Origin: Haemophilus haemolyticus
GTDB taxonomy: Bacteria > Pseudomonadota > Gammaproteobacteria > Enterobacterales > Pasteurellaceae
Direction: 5' to 3'
DNA length: 64,000 bases
Assembly: GCF_003351405.1 (NCBI RefSeq)
Contig: NZ_CP031240.1
Coordinates: 558,001-622,000 of the forward strand
Every line of letters starts with the position of its first letter. Position 1 is the stretch's first letter. The notes below the pieces were generated by a model, which was not told the origin of the DNA, searched no databases, and saw nothing but the letters and a program-made list of their open reading frames with translations. Both the position numbers and the translations under genes were made by a program. Below, in pieces: positions 38,282 to 48,929 of the stretch.

Positions 38282-39253
38282 TTACAGTTTTTTCGTACCA
38301 AGATAGTTATCGGCTAAAACGGCAACCAAAATAACCAACGCTTTTGCTATCATCTGATAGTAAGATGAAATATCTAATAAATTTAATGCATTATTTAAAA
38401 AACCAATGATTAATGCGCCAATGAGGGTTCCCATTACACGACCCTTACCACCCATCAAACTCGTTCCCCCAACAACAACAGCAGCAATAGCATCCAATTC
38501 ATAAGATACACCAGCTGTCGGTTGTGCCGAGGATAAACGTGAAGTAACAATTAAACCTGCTAATGCAGAAAGGAAACCACTGACAGCAAAAACAAATACT
38601 TTGATTTTATTGACATTAATACCAGAAAGTTGGGTCGCCGCCTCATTTCCACCTAAAGCATAAATATAGCGACCGATTGGTGTGTGTTTCAAAATATACC
38701 AAGCTACTGCAAACACAGCGCTCATAATCCAAATTGGTACCGGAATACCTAAGGAATATCCAGTACCAATACCAGCAAATATATCCGCATTATCAGAGAA
38801 ACCTGTCGTAATAGGACGACCATCTGTATAAACCATTGTTATACCACGCAGTAAGGTCATGGTAACCAAGGTAGCAATAAAAGCCTGAACTTTTCCCTTT
38901 GCAACAATTACGCCACTTACACCACCAAGAAGTGTTCCAATCAATAAAACAACAGGAACTACTAAAAAAATAGGCAATTCAATACTTACCATTGAGGCTG
39001 CAATAGCGCCAGTCAATGCCAATACAGATCCAACAGAAAGATCTATTCCCGCAATTAAGATAACAAAGGTCATCCCAACTGCAATAATCGCATTAACTGA
39101 AGTTTGACGTAAAATATTCAAAATATTATCTACACTAAAAAAATCAGGATTAATCACTGATACAATTGCGATAAGAATAATCAATGCAATAAAAGAGCGC
39201 TGTTCAATCAAAAATCTTCCTATTTGAAAATTAGATGTTTCATTTTTCATCAT
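38282..39253 (-). CDS. rbsC: Ribose ABC transporter permease
   Basis: The 323-residue inner-membrane protein has about ten hydrophobic segments and the family motif in [24 protein letters not shown] near the C-terminus, which contacts the ATPase. It sits 12 bases after rbsA. A double ATG makes the start uncertain by one codon. Confidence 0.96.
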   Translation of the reverse strand: MMKNETSNFQIGRFLIEQRSFIALIILIAIVSVINPDFFSVDNILNILRQTSVNAIIAVGMTFVILIAGIDLSVGSVLALTGAIAASMVSIELPIFLVVPVVLLIGTLLGGVSGVIVAKGKVQAFIATLVTMTLLRGITMVYTDGRPITTGFSDNADIFAGIGTGYSLGIPVPIWIMSAVFAVAWYILKHTPIGRYIYALGGNEAATQLSGINVNKIKVFVFAVSGFLSALAGLIVTSRLSSAQPTAGVSYELDAIAAVVVGGTSLMGGKGRVMGTLIGALIIGFLNNALNLLDISSYYQMIAKALVILVAVLADNYLGTKKL

Positions 39254-39265
39254 ACTTACCTACTC

Positions 39266-40747
39266 TTATTTACCAATAGCTGCTGCTAATAACTTTTCTT
39301 GTGTTGCCTGTTCACGAGAAAATTCTGCACTAATTTTACCTTCACGCATTACCAACACTCGATCACTCATACCAAGCACCTCTGGCATATCCGATGAAAT
39401 CATCAAAATACTCAAACCATCCTTCTTAAACTCGTTAATAAGCTGGTAAATTTCTTTCTTAGCACCAACATCTACACCACGAGTAGGTTCATCTAAAATC
39501 AACACATTTGGGCGAGTCATTAATCCACGAGCAATTGCCACTTTTTGTTGATTTCCACCAGACAATAAACCCACCTGTTGATCACGACTAGGGGTCTTAA
39601 TATTAAACATCAAAATAAAATCATCGACTGCCATTTTTTCTGCTTGATGACGAATATTGCCTCTGTTAGAAAAATGATCGAGAGATGTTAGCGACATATT
39701 TTCTTTTACCGACATTCCTAAAATTAAACCATCACCTTTACGATCTTCGGATATATACACAATGCCATTATCTAAACCATCTTGAGGAGTGTGATTCTCA
39801 ATATCTTGATTTTTTAACCTCACTTTACCGCTTGTTTTTGGTAATGCGCCGTAAAGTAACTTTCCAAGCTCAGTTCTTCCTGCGCCCATTAAACCGGAAA
39901 CGCCCACAATCTCGCCAGCATGAAGCGTAAATGAAACATCATCAATGCCACTACCACTCAGATGCTCCACACTCAACACACATTCACCTTTTTTTCGTGC
40001 CAAGTGTGGATATTGTTCATCCAAGCGACGACCTACCATCATTTCAATTAAATCGTCTTCAACAATATCAGCTACTACACGCTCACCAATGAATTGCCCA
40101 TCTCTCAGAACCGTTACATCATCGCAAATCTGAAAAATTTCTTTTAAACGATGGGAAATATAAACAATGCCACGATTTTCAGTTTTAAGTTCACGAATAA
40201 CATTAAATAAAGACTCTGTTTCAGTATCGGTTAATGCATCCGTTGGTTCATCCATAATGATTACTTTAGATTCAAAACTGAGTGCTTTTGCAATCTCAAC
40301 CATCTGCTGTTCACCAATAGAAAGTTCTGAGCATAATTTTTTACTACTATGGGTTACACCTAAACGAGCTAACAGTTTATCTGCCTCGGTATACATTTTT
40401 TGCCAATTAATTGCCCCCCATGAGGTTTTAAACTCACGACCAAGGAAAATGTTTTCAGCAATCGTGAGATTGTCGACCAAATTCAGCTCTTGGTGAATAA
40501 TACTAATACCCGCCTCTTGTGATTCTTTTGGGCCTTTAAAGATCACTTCCTTACTGAGATACTCAATAGTGCCAGCATCTTTAGAATAAATACCAGTAAG
40601 CACCTTCATCAAAGTCGATTTACCTGCACCATTTTCACCCATCAATGCCATAACTCGACCAGAATAAACTGATAAACCGGCATTACTTAAAGCCTTCACA
40701 CCAGGGAAAGATTTATCAATGCCAGAAATTTTAAGTAAGGTTTCCAT
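39266..40747 (-). CDS. rbsA: Ribose ABC transporter ATPase (tandem nucleotide-binding domains)
   Basis: The 493-residue protein has two ABC domains. The first has Walker A GENGAGKS, signature LSIGEQQ and Walker B VIIMDEP; the second has a degenerate Walker A (SGLMGAGRT), signature LSGGNQQKV and VLILDEP, the asymmetric pattern typical of RbsA/MglA. ATG 40747 follows TAGGTGA; upstream in-frame codons overlap rbsD. Confidence 0.97.
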   Translation of the reverse strand: METLLKISGIDKSFPGVKALSNAGLSVYSGRVMALMGENGAGKSTLMKVLTGIYSKDAGTIEYLSKEVIFKGPKESQEAGISIIHQELNLVDNLTIAENIFLGREFKTSWGAINWQKMYTEADKLLARLGVTHSSKKLCSELSIGEQQMVEIAKALSFESKVIIMDEPTDALTDTETESLFNVIRELKTENRGIVYISHRLKEIFQICDDVTVLRDGQFIGERVVADIVEDDLIEMMVGRRLDEQYPHLARKKGECVLSVEHLSGSGIDDVSFTLHAGEIVGVSGLMGAGRTELGKLLYGALPKTSGKVRLKNQDIENHTPQDGLDNGIVYISEDRKGDGLILGMSVKENMSLTSLDHFSNRGNIRHQAEKMAVDDFILMFNIKTPSRDQQVGLLSGGNQQKVAIARGLMTRPNVLILDEPTRGVDVGAKKEIYQLINEFKKDGLSILMISSDMPEVLGMSDRVLVMREGKISAEFSREQATQEKLLAAAIGK

Positions 40748-40760
40748 AATTTCACCTAAA

Positions 40761-41180
40761 TTAAAATGGCACACCAGAATATAAAATTACATTAGCATAA
40801 GGAGAACACTCACCACTTCGAACAATCGCTTTGCTTTGGTGTGTATATTTTTTAAAAGTTTCATGTGATACAAACTCTATCTGAAGCTTATTACCTTGAT
40901 TAGTCTCAATTTGACTAAGTTTAGATAAAAGTGCGGTAAAAATTTCAGGATTTTTTTCTTTAATTTCTTCAGCAATCACTACTCGCTCGACATACATCTC
41001 AGAGATCACTGTATCTAAAGTTTGTAAAAAACTTGGCACTCCTGCAGTTAAGGCCAGATCTATACGTTCCACACTTAATGGAATAGGAAGCCCCGCATCA
41101 CAAATCGTCAAACTTTCTGTGTGACCAAGAGAAGCGATACAACGAGAAAGTTGTGCATTTAATAACATCGTTTTTTTCAT
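40761..41180 (-). CDS. rbsD: D-ribose pyranase
   Basis: The 139-residue RbsD interconverts beta-pyranose and beta-furanose ribose, supplying the ribokinase substrate. It contains [23 protein letters not shown] with the catalytic His and Asp, and ends [15 protein letters not shown] 41180 follows GAGGAA. It is the first gene of rbsDACBK-R, behind an operator palindrome. Confidence 0.96.
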   Translation of the reverse strand: MKKTMLLNAQLSRCIASLGHTESLTICDAGLPIPLSVERIDLALTAGVPSFLQTLDTVISEMYVERVVIAEEIKEKNPEIFTALLSKLSQIETNQGNKLQIEFVSHETFKKYTHQSKAIVRSGECSPYANVILYSGVPF

Positions 41181-41199
41181 ATATTTCCTCTCCCCACCT

Positions 41200-41219
41200 T
41201 TATCGAAACGTTTCGATAA
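41200..41219. promoter_or_regulatory. RbsR operator palindrome
   Basis: TTATCGAAACGTTTCGATAA is a perfect 20-base palindrome 19 bases upstream of rbsD. Its CGAAACGTTTCG core equals the core of the E. coli RbsR operator. Confidence 0.88.
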
Positions 41220-41268
41220 GATAAATATAAAGAACAAAAACAGAAAAACAACTGAGAAATTTCAAATT

Positions 41269-41284
41269 TGAGATATTAATCACA
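41269..41284. promoter_or_regulatory. Candidate CRP site upstream of rbsD
   Basis: TGAGATATTAATCACA matches the CRP consensus TGTGA-N6-TCACA in nine of ten fixed positions. It lies 50 bases from the operator centre region, suitable for catabolite activation of the ribose operon. Confidence 0.6.
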
Positions 41285-41363
41285 AAATTTTTTGATTAGA
41301 TAAAATAAAAAATTCTCCGACCAAATTCACATTCAATCGGAGAATAAATTATTTGAAATTATC

Positions 41364-42938
41364 TTAGTTCAACGTATCCAACCTAGCCAAATCCAGTTGA
41401 TTATTCAATACATCCACCTCTGGCATCGTTTTATTCGCTTTTGCGGAAAGGGTTTTAAATCGTTCTACTTTGCCTACCAAGCCTTGCTGTCCCACAAGTG
41501 CGGTGACCGTGCTGTTGTATTGGTTGCTGACGGTGGAAAGCGTATTGCCGAGCTTACTTAAACGTTCTGCGACCAAGCAAATTTGGTTGTAGATTTCGCC
41601 TGCTTTTTCAGCGATTTCTTTTGCCTCTGCATTACCGCGTTCGATGCGCCACAGGTTTGCTACGGTGCGTAAAATCGGCATTAACGTAGTGTGAGAGACC
41701 ATAATGACATTACGTTCATAACCGTAATTAAATAAGGCAGGATCAGATTTTAAAGCCTCAATATATGCGGGCTCCACCGCAATAAACATAAGAACAAAAT
41801 TCGGGCTACGCATACCAATAAGATTGCTGTAATCTTTTTTATGCAGATCATTAATATGGCTTTTCAATGCGGATATATGTTCTTTTAGTAAACGCTCACG
41901 TTCAAAATCGTCCTCAGAATTCACCGCACTTTCGTAAGCCACCAATGACATTTTGCTGTCAATAATTAAGTGTTTTTCATCAGGTAAATTCAACACAAAA
42001 TCAGGATAATTGCGTCCACCTTGCTCGTCCTTAAAATGCGCTTGCGCGCGGTAATGCACATTTTCTTCAAGTCCAGCCAGTTGCAAAGTTCGTTCTAATT
42101 GCACTTCGCCCCAGTTACCTAAAGTTTTCTTTTCGCCTTTCAGTGCAGAAGTTAAATTACTCGCCTCTTGCGACATATTTAGACCGATTTCTAATACTTT
42201 TTTAATTTCCGCTTCCAAGCCTGCATTACCCTTTACGGATTCGGAGTGAATTTCATTAACACGTTTTTGGAAACCTTCAATTTGCTCACGGAAAGGCTTG
42301 AGCAACGTTTCCAAGGCAGTTTGATTTGATTGACTAAATGAGCGACTTTTTTCATCCAAAATCCGATTGGATAGATTTTGAAATTCCACGCTTAACTGCT
42401 GCTTGGATAGTTCAAAGTTCTGTTGTTGCTCGGAAAAATGTTTTTCTTTTTCTACTAACGTTGTTTTTAATCCTGTTAACTCTTGGGAAAGTGCGGTCAA
42501 TTTTTCGGTTAAATGTTGTTGTTCCTGTTCTTTACGAGATAGTTGGATTTGGCTATGTTGCAACTGGGCATTCAAACTTTCAGCTTGCGCAGAAGCGATC
42601 CCGAAACGTTCTTTTAATGCAGTAATTTGCTCCGCGATGGCGGAATGGCGAGCCTGCTCCTCATCTAATTCTTGGGTAAGATAGTGAATTTTTTCATCAC
42701 GCTCATTGAGTCGAACTAACAAGCCTTGGCTTTCTGTTTGAGCTTTGATGGTTTGCTGCTCTAGCTGATTTTTGATGCTGGTAAGTTCATCAAATTTACT
42801 GGCAAGTTGATTATAATCTTGAGTCGTTTTCGATAATTCTTGATGAAGATATGTATATTTTTGCTGGCGTAGAATAAGCAATAAAATCAATAGAACAACG
42901 GTTGCTAACAAGCTAAAAAGCCACAAATTCTCTGACAT
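41364..42938 (-). CDS. rmuC: DNA recombination protein RmuC
   Basis: The 524-residue protein has one N-terminal membrane segment (about residues 5-24), a long coiled coil (25-220) rich in Gln and Glu, then the RmuC nuclease-like domain (about 240-440) with LGNWGEVQLERTL, YPDFVLNLPDEKHLIIDSKMSL and MFIAVEPAY. RmuC limits inversions at short inverted repeats. The DSK motif fits a PD-(D/E)XK-type core. Confidence 0.93.
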   Translation of the reverse strand: MSENLWLFSLLATVVLLILLLILRQQKYTYLHQELSKTTQDYNQLASKFDELTSIKNQLEQQTIKAQTESQGLLVRLNERDEKIHYLTQELDEEQARHSAIAEQITALKERFGIASAQAESLNAQLQHSQIQLSRKEQEQQHLTEKLTALSQELTGLKTTLVEKEKHFSEQQQNFELSKQQLSVEFQNLSNRILDEKSRSFSQSNQTALETLLKPFREQIEGFQKRVNEIHSESVKGNAGLEAEIKKVLEIGLNMSQEASNLTSALKGEKKTLGNWGEVQLERTLQLAGLEENVHYRAQAHFKDEQGGRNYPDFVLNLPDEKHLIIDSKMSLVAYESAVNSEDDFERERLLKEHISALKSHINDLHKKDYSNLIGMRSPNFVLMFIAVEPAYIEALKSDPALFNYGYERNVIMVSHTTLMPILRTVANLWRIERGNAEAKEIAEKAGEIYNQICLVAERLSKLGNTLSTVSNQYNSTVTALVGQQGLVGKVERFKTLSAKANKTMPEVDVLNNQLDLARLDTLN

Positions 42939-43018
42939 ATATCCCCCTTAAAATGATGCTATAAATTGTAACATAGAAATGTGAGTTAAATTTTAGCTTT
43001 AAGTGCGGTGAAACTATC

Positions 43019-44149
43019 TCACTCACCGCCTTTATCATAGGCAGCATCAGTCAGCGTTTTTAAAAACGCTTCCAACGCATCAATTTCTGCATCAGTAAGC
43101 GGTTTACCTTTAAGATCATTATGGCTTATCGTTGGAGCATATTCCGCTGCCGACCAAGGTTTACCCGTTTCAGGATTTATCTTACGCTCAGGATTGTTAT
43201 GGCTATCCAAAAATAATAATACGGTACGCAGCTCTTTAAATACGCCGTTATGCATATAAGGCGCAGTAACGGCGACATTACGCAATGTCGGTACTTTAAA
43301 TTTGCCTTTTTGAGCAATATCACCTTTCACCATTGGATTATCTAACAATCCATTATCCACCCAATCTTGACCTAATTTATTGTGAGCAATCAGTGCCTCA
43401 TTTTTTGGCACGCCGAGATTGAAATAACGATAATTTGTAAAAGTTTCTTCACGATGATCTTTTTCATTCATCTGATGACAATTACTGCAAGTTGTTTTTT
43501 CTTTATCAAAAAATAACGCCTTGCCTAATGCCTCTTGCTCAGTAAATTTATCTTGCCCTGCCAAGGTGCGGTCATATTTAGAACTGAATTGAGCAAACAA
43601 ATCTAATTGCTGAAATGCAGCCAGTGCCTGTTCCATAATGGCGTAAATTTTCTCATCATCTTGCCAAATTTCTGCGCCCCAATGCTTGGTAATGTAATCT
43701 TTCACTGCCTGATTTTCGGCAATACGTTTTACCACGCTGGCTTTATCTTTCATGCCCATTTCAACAGGATTGATTGGAGGTCCCCCCGCCTGTTCAGCTA
43801 AATGTTTTGCTCGACCATCCCAAAATTGACCGCCAACATAATCCTTAATTTTTTCATCAAAATGAAAATCAGGGGAATATTTTGCATAAATGGCCGTTGG
43901 TGTATTGCGATTACCAAACTTTGTCGGATCATCGCCTTGCGAAACCATTTTATCTATATCATTTTCACGTAAATCCGCAAAAGCGGCTGCAGGCATATGG
44001 CAAGTAGAACAACTCTGTGTTTTATTGTAAGAAAGTGATTTATCAAAAAAGAAAGCCTGACCTAATCCAAGTAATGCGGGATTTATGGGTTCTTCTTGAG
44101 CAAAACAAAAAATAGGTAAGGCAAATAATGACAAGAAATATTTTTTCAT
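43019..44149 (-). CDS. Dihaem cytochrome c peroxidase (MauG/CcpA family)
   Basis: The 376-residue periplasmic protein has a signal peptide (cleavage near CFA-QEE, residue 17) and two haem-binding motifs, CSTCH (about residue 47) and CSNCH (about 212), separated as in bacterial cytochrome c peroxidases. RNTPTAIYAKYSP and VPTLRNVAVTAPYMHNG are family blocks. It reduces hydrogen peroxide using respiratory electrons. It is divergent from norB with a 390-base gap. Confidence 0.92.
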   Translation of the reverse strand: MKKYFLSLFALPIFCFAQEEPINPALLGLGQAFFFDKSLSYNKTQSCSTCHMPAAAFADLRENDIDKMVSQGDDPTKFGNRNTPTAIYAKYSPDFHFDEKIKDYVGGQFWDGRAKHLAEQAGGPPINPVEMGMKDKASVVKRIAENQAVKDYITKHWGAEIWQDDEKIYAIMEQALAAFQQLDLFAQFSSKYDRTLAGQDKFTEQEALGKALFFDKEKTTCSNCHQMNEKDHREETFTNYRYFNLGVPKNEALIAHNKLGQDWVDNGLLDNPMVKGDIAQKGKFKVPTLRNVAVTAPYMHNGVFKELRTVLLFLDSHNNPERKINPETGKPWSAAEYAPTISHNDLKGKPLTDAEIDALEAFLKTLTDAAYDKGGE

Positions 44150-44421
44150 TCTAACTCCATGGGTATAAAAAATAACTGCACTTAGTCAAAGTAAATCTAC
44201 TATTATAAATTTAGACTGTACATAAATTAACTTAAACATTGATATCTTACACCAAACTCAAATTTTTAAACCTTTTCTTACATACTTAAATTAACTACTA
44301 CTTCTGGTAGAGAGGCAATACTTTTGGGAATTGAAAAACTATTAAAACATTTTTTAACTGCGCTTTTTTTGATGACCTCAATCAAAAATAACCTACTAAT
44401 TTAGTCAATTACTTTATTTGA

Positions 44422-44467
44422 GGTATTATTATTGCGTCATAATACCCGATATAATTAGTCGGGTATT
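44422..44467. promoter_or_regulatory. Nested palindromes over the norB promoter
   Basis: GGTATTAT (44422-44429) pairs with ATAATACC (44439-44446), and AATACCCGA (44441-44449) pairs with TCGGGTATT (44459-44467), each with nine-base spacers and a shared middle arm. A TATAAT box (44450-44455) lies within the second. This looks like a repressor operator, possibly NO-responsive, though not a clear NsrR or FNR site. The rest of 44150-44539 is AT-rich without a visible gene. Confidence 0.5.
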
Positions 44468-44539
44468 TTGCTTTATGTAAAATACTTACCTATGATTTTA
44501 AATAGGAAGTTAATTTTTCAATAACCTAGGAGTGATAAA

Positions 44540-46780
44540 ATGGGACAGTATAAAAAGTTCTGGTACCTATTAGTCGCCGTATTGATTGGAGCCTTCTCCA
44601 TCCTCGGTTACTATGGGTTTGAAGTTTATCGTGAAGCACCGCCAATTCCGCAACAATATGTTTCTGAATCTGGCGAAAAAGTGATTACGCACGATGATAT
44701 TTTACATGGTCAAACCGCTTGGCAAACTACAGGCGGTATGCAAGTGGGGTCAGTTTGGGGCCATGGTGCATATCAAGCACCAGACTGGACAGCAGATTGG
44801 CTTCACCGTGAACTAACTAACTGGTTAGACATTACAGCGAATCAAGAGTTTGGTAAAAACTTCGCTGATTTAAATGATGAACAACAAACTTTATTAAAAG
44901 CGCGTTTAACCAAAGAATATCGCGGTAGTAAAGTTGAAAACGGTACCGTTGTGCTTTCGAACACCCGTTTAGCAGCAATGGAAAAAACGGCACAATACTA
45001 CATTTCTTTATACGGTGACGATCCTGCTACTAAAGTCACTCGTGAACACTTTGCCATGAAGGATAATACCCTTCCTGACTTACAAGCGCGTAAAGACTTA
45101 GCTAAATTCTTCTTCTGGACAGCATGGACTGCCTCAGCTGAACGTCCAAATACTCATGCAAGTTATACCAACAACTGGCCACATGAGCCGTTAATCAACA
45201 ACGTACCAACACCAGAAAACGTCATTTGGTCTATTGCAAGTGTCGTATTCCTCATTGCAGGTATTGGTTTCGTGGTATGGATTTGGTCATTCAAAAAACG
45301 TGAAGATGAAAAAGAACCACCAACACCTGAGTTCGATCCACTTACAAAGTTACAACTTACCCCCTCTCAACGCGCATTAGGCAAATATCTCTTTACCGTG
45401 CTTGCATTATTCTTACTGCAAGTAAACTTAGGGGCCATTGTTGCTCACTATACCGTTGAAGGTCAAGAATTCTATGGTATTGATATTTCGCAATATTTTC
45501 CTTATTCATTAATACGTACTTGGCATATTCAATCAGCCTTATTCTGGATTGCGATGGCCTTCCTTGCTGGTGGTTTATTCCTTGCACCAATCATTAATGG
45601 TGGTAAAGATCCAAAATTCCAGAAATTAGGCGTAGATATTCTATACTGGGCATTAGTAGTATTAGTAATAGGTTCATTCACTGGTAGCTACTTAGCGATT
45701 GCTCATATTCTTCCTGAAGAATGGAGCTTTATGTTCGGTCACCAAGGTTACGAATTCATTGACTTAGGCCGTTTCTGGCAAGCGGTGAAATTTGCAGGTA
45801 TCTTATTCTGGTTAGTATTAATGCTTCGCGGTACAGTGAACGCATTCAAACAACCGGGTGATAAAAACTTATTAGCGTTATTCTTCGCTTCTGTTATTGC
45901 AATCGGCTTATTCTATGGCCCTGCATTATTCTACGGCGAGCATACTCACATTTCTGTGATGGAATACTGGCGCTGGTGGGTAGTTCACCTATGGGTAGAA
46001 GGCTTCTTTGAAGTGTTCTCTGTAGCGGCGCTTTCATTCATCTTCGTAAGTTTAGGTTTAGTTTCACGTCGTACTGCGACGGTGGCAACCATTACTGAAG
46101 CAGCGTTGTTCTTAATCGGCGGTATTCCTGGTACGTTCCACCACCTATACTTCGCAGGTGCAACCACACCAATTATCGCAGTAGGTGCGTCATTCTCAGC
46201 ACTTGAAGTGGTTCCATTAGTGTTATTAGGTCATGAAGCTTGGGAACATTGGGCAATGAAACAAAAGGCACCTTGGATGGATCGTTTAAAATGGCCTATT
46301 TACTGCTTCGTAGCCGTTGCATTCTGGAATATGTTAGGTGCGGGTGTATTTGGTTTCTTAATCAACCCACCGATTTCACTCTACTATGTTCAAGGCTTGA
46401 ACACGACTGCCGTTCACGCTCACGCTGCATTATTCGGCGTATATGGCTTCTTAGCATTAGGCTTCGTATTCTTAATCGCTCGTTACTTACGTCCAAATAC
46501 ACCATTTAACGATAAGTTAATGAAATGGGGCTTCTGGTTATTAAACGGCGGTTTAGTACTGATGATAGTATCAAGCTTACTACCTATCGGTGTTATCCAA
46601 GGATATGCAAGTATCTCTGAAGGCTTATGGTATGCACGTAGTGAAGAATTTATGCAACAATCATTATTCGATACCTTACGTTGGGTTCGTTTAGGTGGTG
46701 ACGTAGTATTCATCTTCGGTGCACTAGCCTTCTTCTGGCAAATCTTTACGATGATTTTCTTCAGACCTAAACATACTTAG
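44540..46780 (+). CDS. norB: Quinol-dependent nitric oxide reductase NorB (qNOR)
   Basis: The 746-residue inner-membrane protein reduces two NO to N2O with quinol electrons, detoxifying host nitric oxide. The N-terminal extension (one membrane segment plus a ~200-residue periplasmic domain) defines the single-subunit qNOR; it has no CxxCH haem c motif. The catalytic core has about 12 helices with haem/iron ligands in YWRWWVVHLWVEGFFEVF and PGTFHHLYFAG. I do not recall it in strain Rd, so it may be variably present. Confidence 0.93.
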   Translation: MGQYKKFWYLLVAVLIGAFSILGYYGFEVYREAPPIPQQYVSESGEKVITHDDILHGQTAWQTTGGMQVGSVWGHGAYQAPDWTADWLHRELTNWLDITANQEFGKNFADLNDEQQTLLKARLTKEYRGSKVENGTVVLSNTRLAAMEKTAQYYISLYGDDPATKVTREHFAMKDNTLPDLQARKDLAKFFFWTAWTASAERPNTHASYTNNWPHEPLINNVPTPENVIWSIASVVFLIAGIGFVVWIWSFKKREDEKEPPTPEFDPLTKLQLTPSQRALGKYLFTVLALFLLQVNLGAIVAHYTVEGQEFYGIDISQYFPYSLIRTWHIQSALFWIAMAFLAGGLFLAPIINGGKDPKFQKLGVDILYWALVVLVIGSFTGSYLAIAHILPEEWSFMFGHQGYEFIDLGRFWQAVKFAGILFWLVLMLRGTVNAFKQPGDKNLLALFFASVIAIGLFYGPALFYGEHTHISVMEYWRWWVVHLWVEGFFEVFSVAALSFIFVSLGLVSRRTATVATITEAALFLIGGIPGTFHHLYFAGATTPIIAVGASFSALEVVPLVLLGHEAWEHWAMKQKAPWMDRLKWPIYCFVAVAFWNMLGAGVFGFLINPPISLYYVQGLNTTAVHAHAALFGVYGFLALGFVFLIARYLRPNTPFNDKLMKWGFWLLNGGLVLMIVSSLLPIGVIQGYASISEGLWYARSEEFMQQSLFDTLRWVRLGGDVVFIFGALAFFWQIFTMIFFRPKHT

Positions 46781-46794
46781 TTAGGTTATCCCCC

Positions 46795-46827
46795 AAAGCG
46801 ACTTATGTGAAAGTAGGTCGCTTTTTT
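46795..46827 (+). terminator. Terminator after norB
   Basis: AAGCGAC and GTCGCTT arms with a ~14-base loop are followed by TTTTTTATT, 15 bases after the norB stop. Confidence 0.85.
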
Positions 46828-46916
46828 ATTCTTATCTACCATATCTTATATATAAGCTTACAAAGCTTTTTATATAAAATTAGCATTAATATTACATAAA
46901 CATTAAAAATATTATA

Positions 46917-46956
46917 GGCTGAAGTAGATTAGCAATTATGTTAATCTGCTTCAGCC
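46917..46956. repeat. Long hairpin between norB and the NSS transporter unit
   Basis: GGCTGAAGTAGATTA and TAATCTGCTTCAGCC form a 15-base-pair stem (one mismatch) with a ten-base loop. It lies downstream of the reverse-strand small gene and may end its transcription, although the following T run is imperfect. Confidence 0.6.
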
Positions 46957-47060
46957 CCTTAAATAATATCGAATAATGTTTGTTAATAACCTACACCTTA
47001 ATCAATTGGTTATTTAGCCCAAATTTTTGGAGACAGATTAAAGTGCGGTCAGATTAATGA

Positions 47061-47156
47061 TTATTCTTCTTTTGGTAATCGAATCAGAGCGTAAACCAAT
47101 CCACCCCATACCAAAGCGAGAGACACGATCATCATAATAATTGCACCAGTACTCAT
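47061..47156 (-). CDS. NSS transporter small subunit (MetS-type, 31 residues)
   Basis: A 31-residue peptide is encoded one base after the transporter stop: a Met-start, one hydrophobic helix (IIMMIVSLALVWGGLVYALI) and the C-terminal RLPKEE. This matches small subunits associated with methionine/alanine-type NSS transporters. GGAGAA just before its ATG is a good ribosome-binding site and overlaps the transporter end. It is too short for ordinary gene finders. Confidence 0.85.
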   Translation of the reverse strand: MSTGAIIMMIVSLALVWGGLVYALIRLPKEE

Positions 47157-47157
47157 T

Positions 47158-48684
47158 TTATTCTCCTTTAGTTTCATCAACGGTTAACTTAATTTCGCTT
47201 TTCCATTTTAAGCGAGAAAGGAAGAATGCCACGACAAGCAAGCTAATGGACATCCCCCAACCAAAGGTGTTTACGAACCAGTTTGGATAACCCTCGTAAC
47301 CTTCAGAGAAGACTTTTGCCCCTTCGCTGAAAAGCATGAATGCTAAAACACCACTCGTTAATACAATGCATAAACGCCAGAAGAAACCAACTTTGAAAGA
47401 TGACGTTTCATTTAAGTGATTACCCAATAAACCGAGTTTTTCATTTGCCACAATCGCAATTAAAGAAGCAAACGCTACTGCAACAATACCGAAATAGTTT
47501 ACGAATTTATCGAACACATCTAACATTGGTAAGCCAGTTGTCGTGCCGAATAAAATGACAGAAACGAACATCATTGGTACGCCCACGATAAACGTTACTT
47601 TCCCACGACTAATACGAATTTTATCTTGAATTGCAGAGATAATTACTTCAATTACAGAGATGAATGAAGTTAATGCCGCAAAGGTTAATGATCCAAAGAA
47701 CAATACGCCTAGCACTTCACCAAATGGTGCTTTATTGATGATGATTGGGAACGCAAAAAATGCTAAACCAATTCCGCCTTTTGCCACTTCGCTGACTTCT
47801 TGACCTTGCGCTGTTGCAATAAAGCCTAATGCTGCAAATACGCCGATACCCGCTAACACTTCAAAGCTACTGTTAGCAAAACCTACAACCAAGCCGCTGC
47901 CAGTCAAATCGGATTCTTTTTTAAGATAAGAGGCATAAGTCACCATAATCCCAAAGCCGATTGAAAGAGAGAAGAAGATTTGCCCATAGGCTGCAATCCA
48001 CACACTTGGATTAGAAAGTTTCGACCAATCTGGCGTAAATAATGCATCTAAACCTTTTGTCGCACCTGGTAAGAATAAGGAATAAATCACAAGCGCCATA
48101 AACATCACAACGAGCACTGGCATTAATACAGAAGATGCTTTAGCAATCCCTTTTTGAACGCCCATAGAAAGCACGCCTAACGCAACAATCCACATTGCAA
48201 TTAATGGGCCTGTTACCATACCGACAAATTCAAAACTCACACCGTTTTTAATGTCACCCATTTTTAAGAATTCACCGATGAAGAAATCGATTGGTTTATC
48301 GCCCCATGCGCCAGTGAAAGAAAAATATGTGTAGCTTGCCGCCCAGCCTAATACCACAGCGTAATATAATCCGATGATGACATTCACCATCATTTGCCAC
48401 CAACCAAATACCTCAAAGTGCGGGCTAACACGGCGATAAGAAAGTGGTGCACCACCACGATTGCGGTGACCAATTGCATAATCTAAAAATAAAAGAGGAA
48501 TCCCTGCAGTTAATAACGCGATAAGGTAAGGGATGATAAATGCTCCACCACCATTTTCATAAGTGGTATAAGGGAAACGCCAAATATTACCAAGACCGAC
48601 GGCCGAACCAATCGCTGCCATAATAAATGCACGACGACCAGAAAAAGTCTCACGCTTTTGCGCTTTTTGGGCTGAGTGCGCCAT
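47158..48684 (-). CDS. Sodium-dependent amino-acid transporter (NSS/SNF family, MetP-like)
   Basis: The 508-residue inner-membrane protein has 11-12 hydrophobic segments and the NSS signature [24 protein letters not shown] (helix 1, sodium and substrate site), continued by [11 protein letters not shown] in helix 6. Partnering with a tiny membrane peptide points to the MetPS-like branch, importing methionine or small neutral amino acids. Substrate is not proven. Confidence 0.9.
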   Translation of the reverse strand: MAHSAQKAQKRETFSGRRAFIMAAIGSAVGLGNIWRFPYTTYENGGGAFIIPYLIALLTAGIPLLFLDYAIGHRNRGGAPLSYRRVSPHFEVFGWWQMMVNVIIGLYYAVVLGWAASYTYFSFTGAWGDKPIDFFIGEFLKMGDIKNGVSFEFVGMVTGPLIAMWIVALGVLSMGVQKGIAKASSVLMPVLVVMFMALVIYSLFLPGATKGLDALFTPDWSKLSNPSVWIAAYGQIFFSLSIGFGIMVTYASYLKKESDLTGSGLVVGFANSSFEVLAGIGVFAALGFIATAQGQEVSEVAKGGIGLAFFAFPIIINKAPFGEVLGVLFFGSLTFAALTSFISVIEVIISAIQDKIRISRGKVTFIVGVPMMFVSVILFGTTTGLPMLDVFDKFVNYFGIVAVAFASLIAIVANEKLGLLGNHLNETSSFKVGFFWRLCIVLTSGVLAFMLFSEGAKVFSEGYEGYPNWFVNTFGWGMSISLLVVAFFLSRLKWKSEIKLTVDETKGE

Positions 48685-48929
48685 AAATTATCCTATGTAA
48701 AAAAATTAAAAGAGTTTCAATATAATGAAATCTAATCATCAGTCAATAAATAAGCACAAAGAGCGGTAAAAATTCACTAATTTTTTAATAAAAAGAACAT
48801 AAACATTCAGAACAAGCCTATTTTCACCGCACTTTTTTCGTTTTTTTCGTCCCAAACCCTACCAATGACTCGAAATTTCGCTACAATGCTGAACTTATCC
48901 CAAAATAAAAACAACAGGAAACAAACACA

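Noticed and set aside
44366..44395. FNR-like TTGAT...ATCAA upstream of norB
   Set aside because: TTGATGACCTCAATCAA has a seven-base gap between half-sites instead of four, so it is not a proper FNR box.
44150..47040. norB as foreign DNA because it lacks exact uptake signals
   Set aside because: A core region around lon shows a similar gap, so absence over 3-4 kb is not informative by itself.
48770..48840. ilv attenuator with leader peptide upstream of ilvG
   Set aside because: No short frame rich in Ile, Leu or Val codons is visible, and the possible hairpin arms are far apart.
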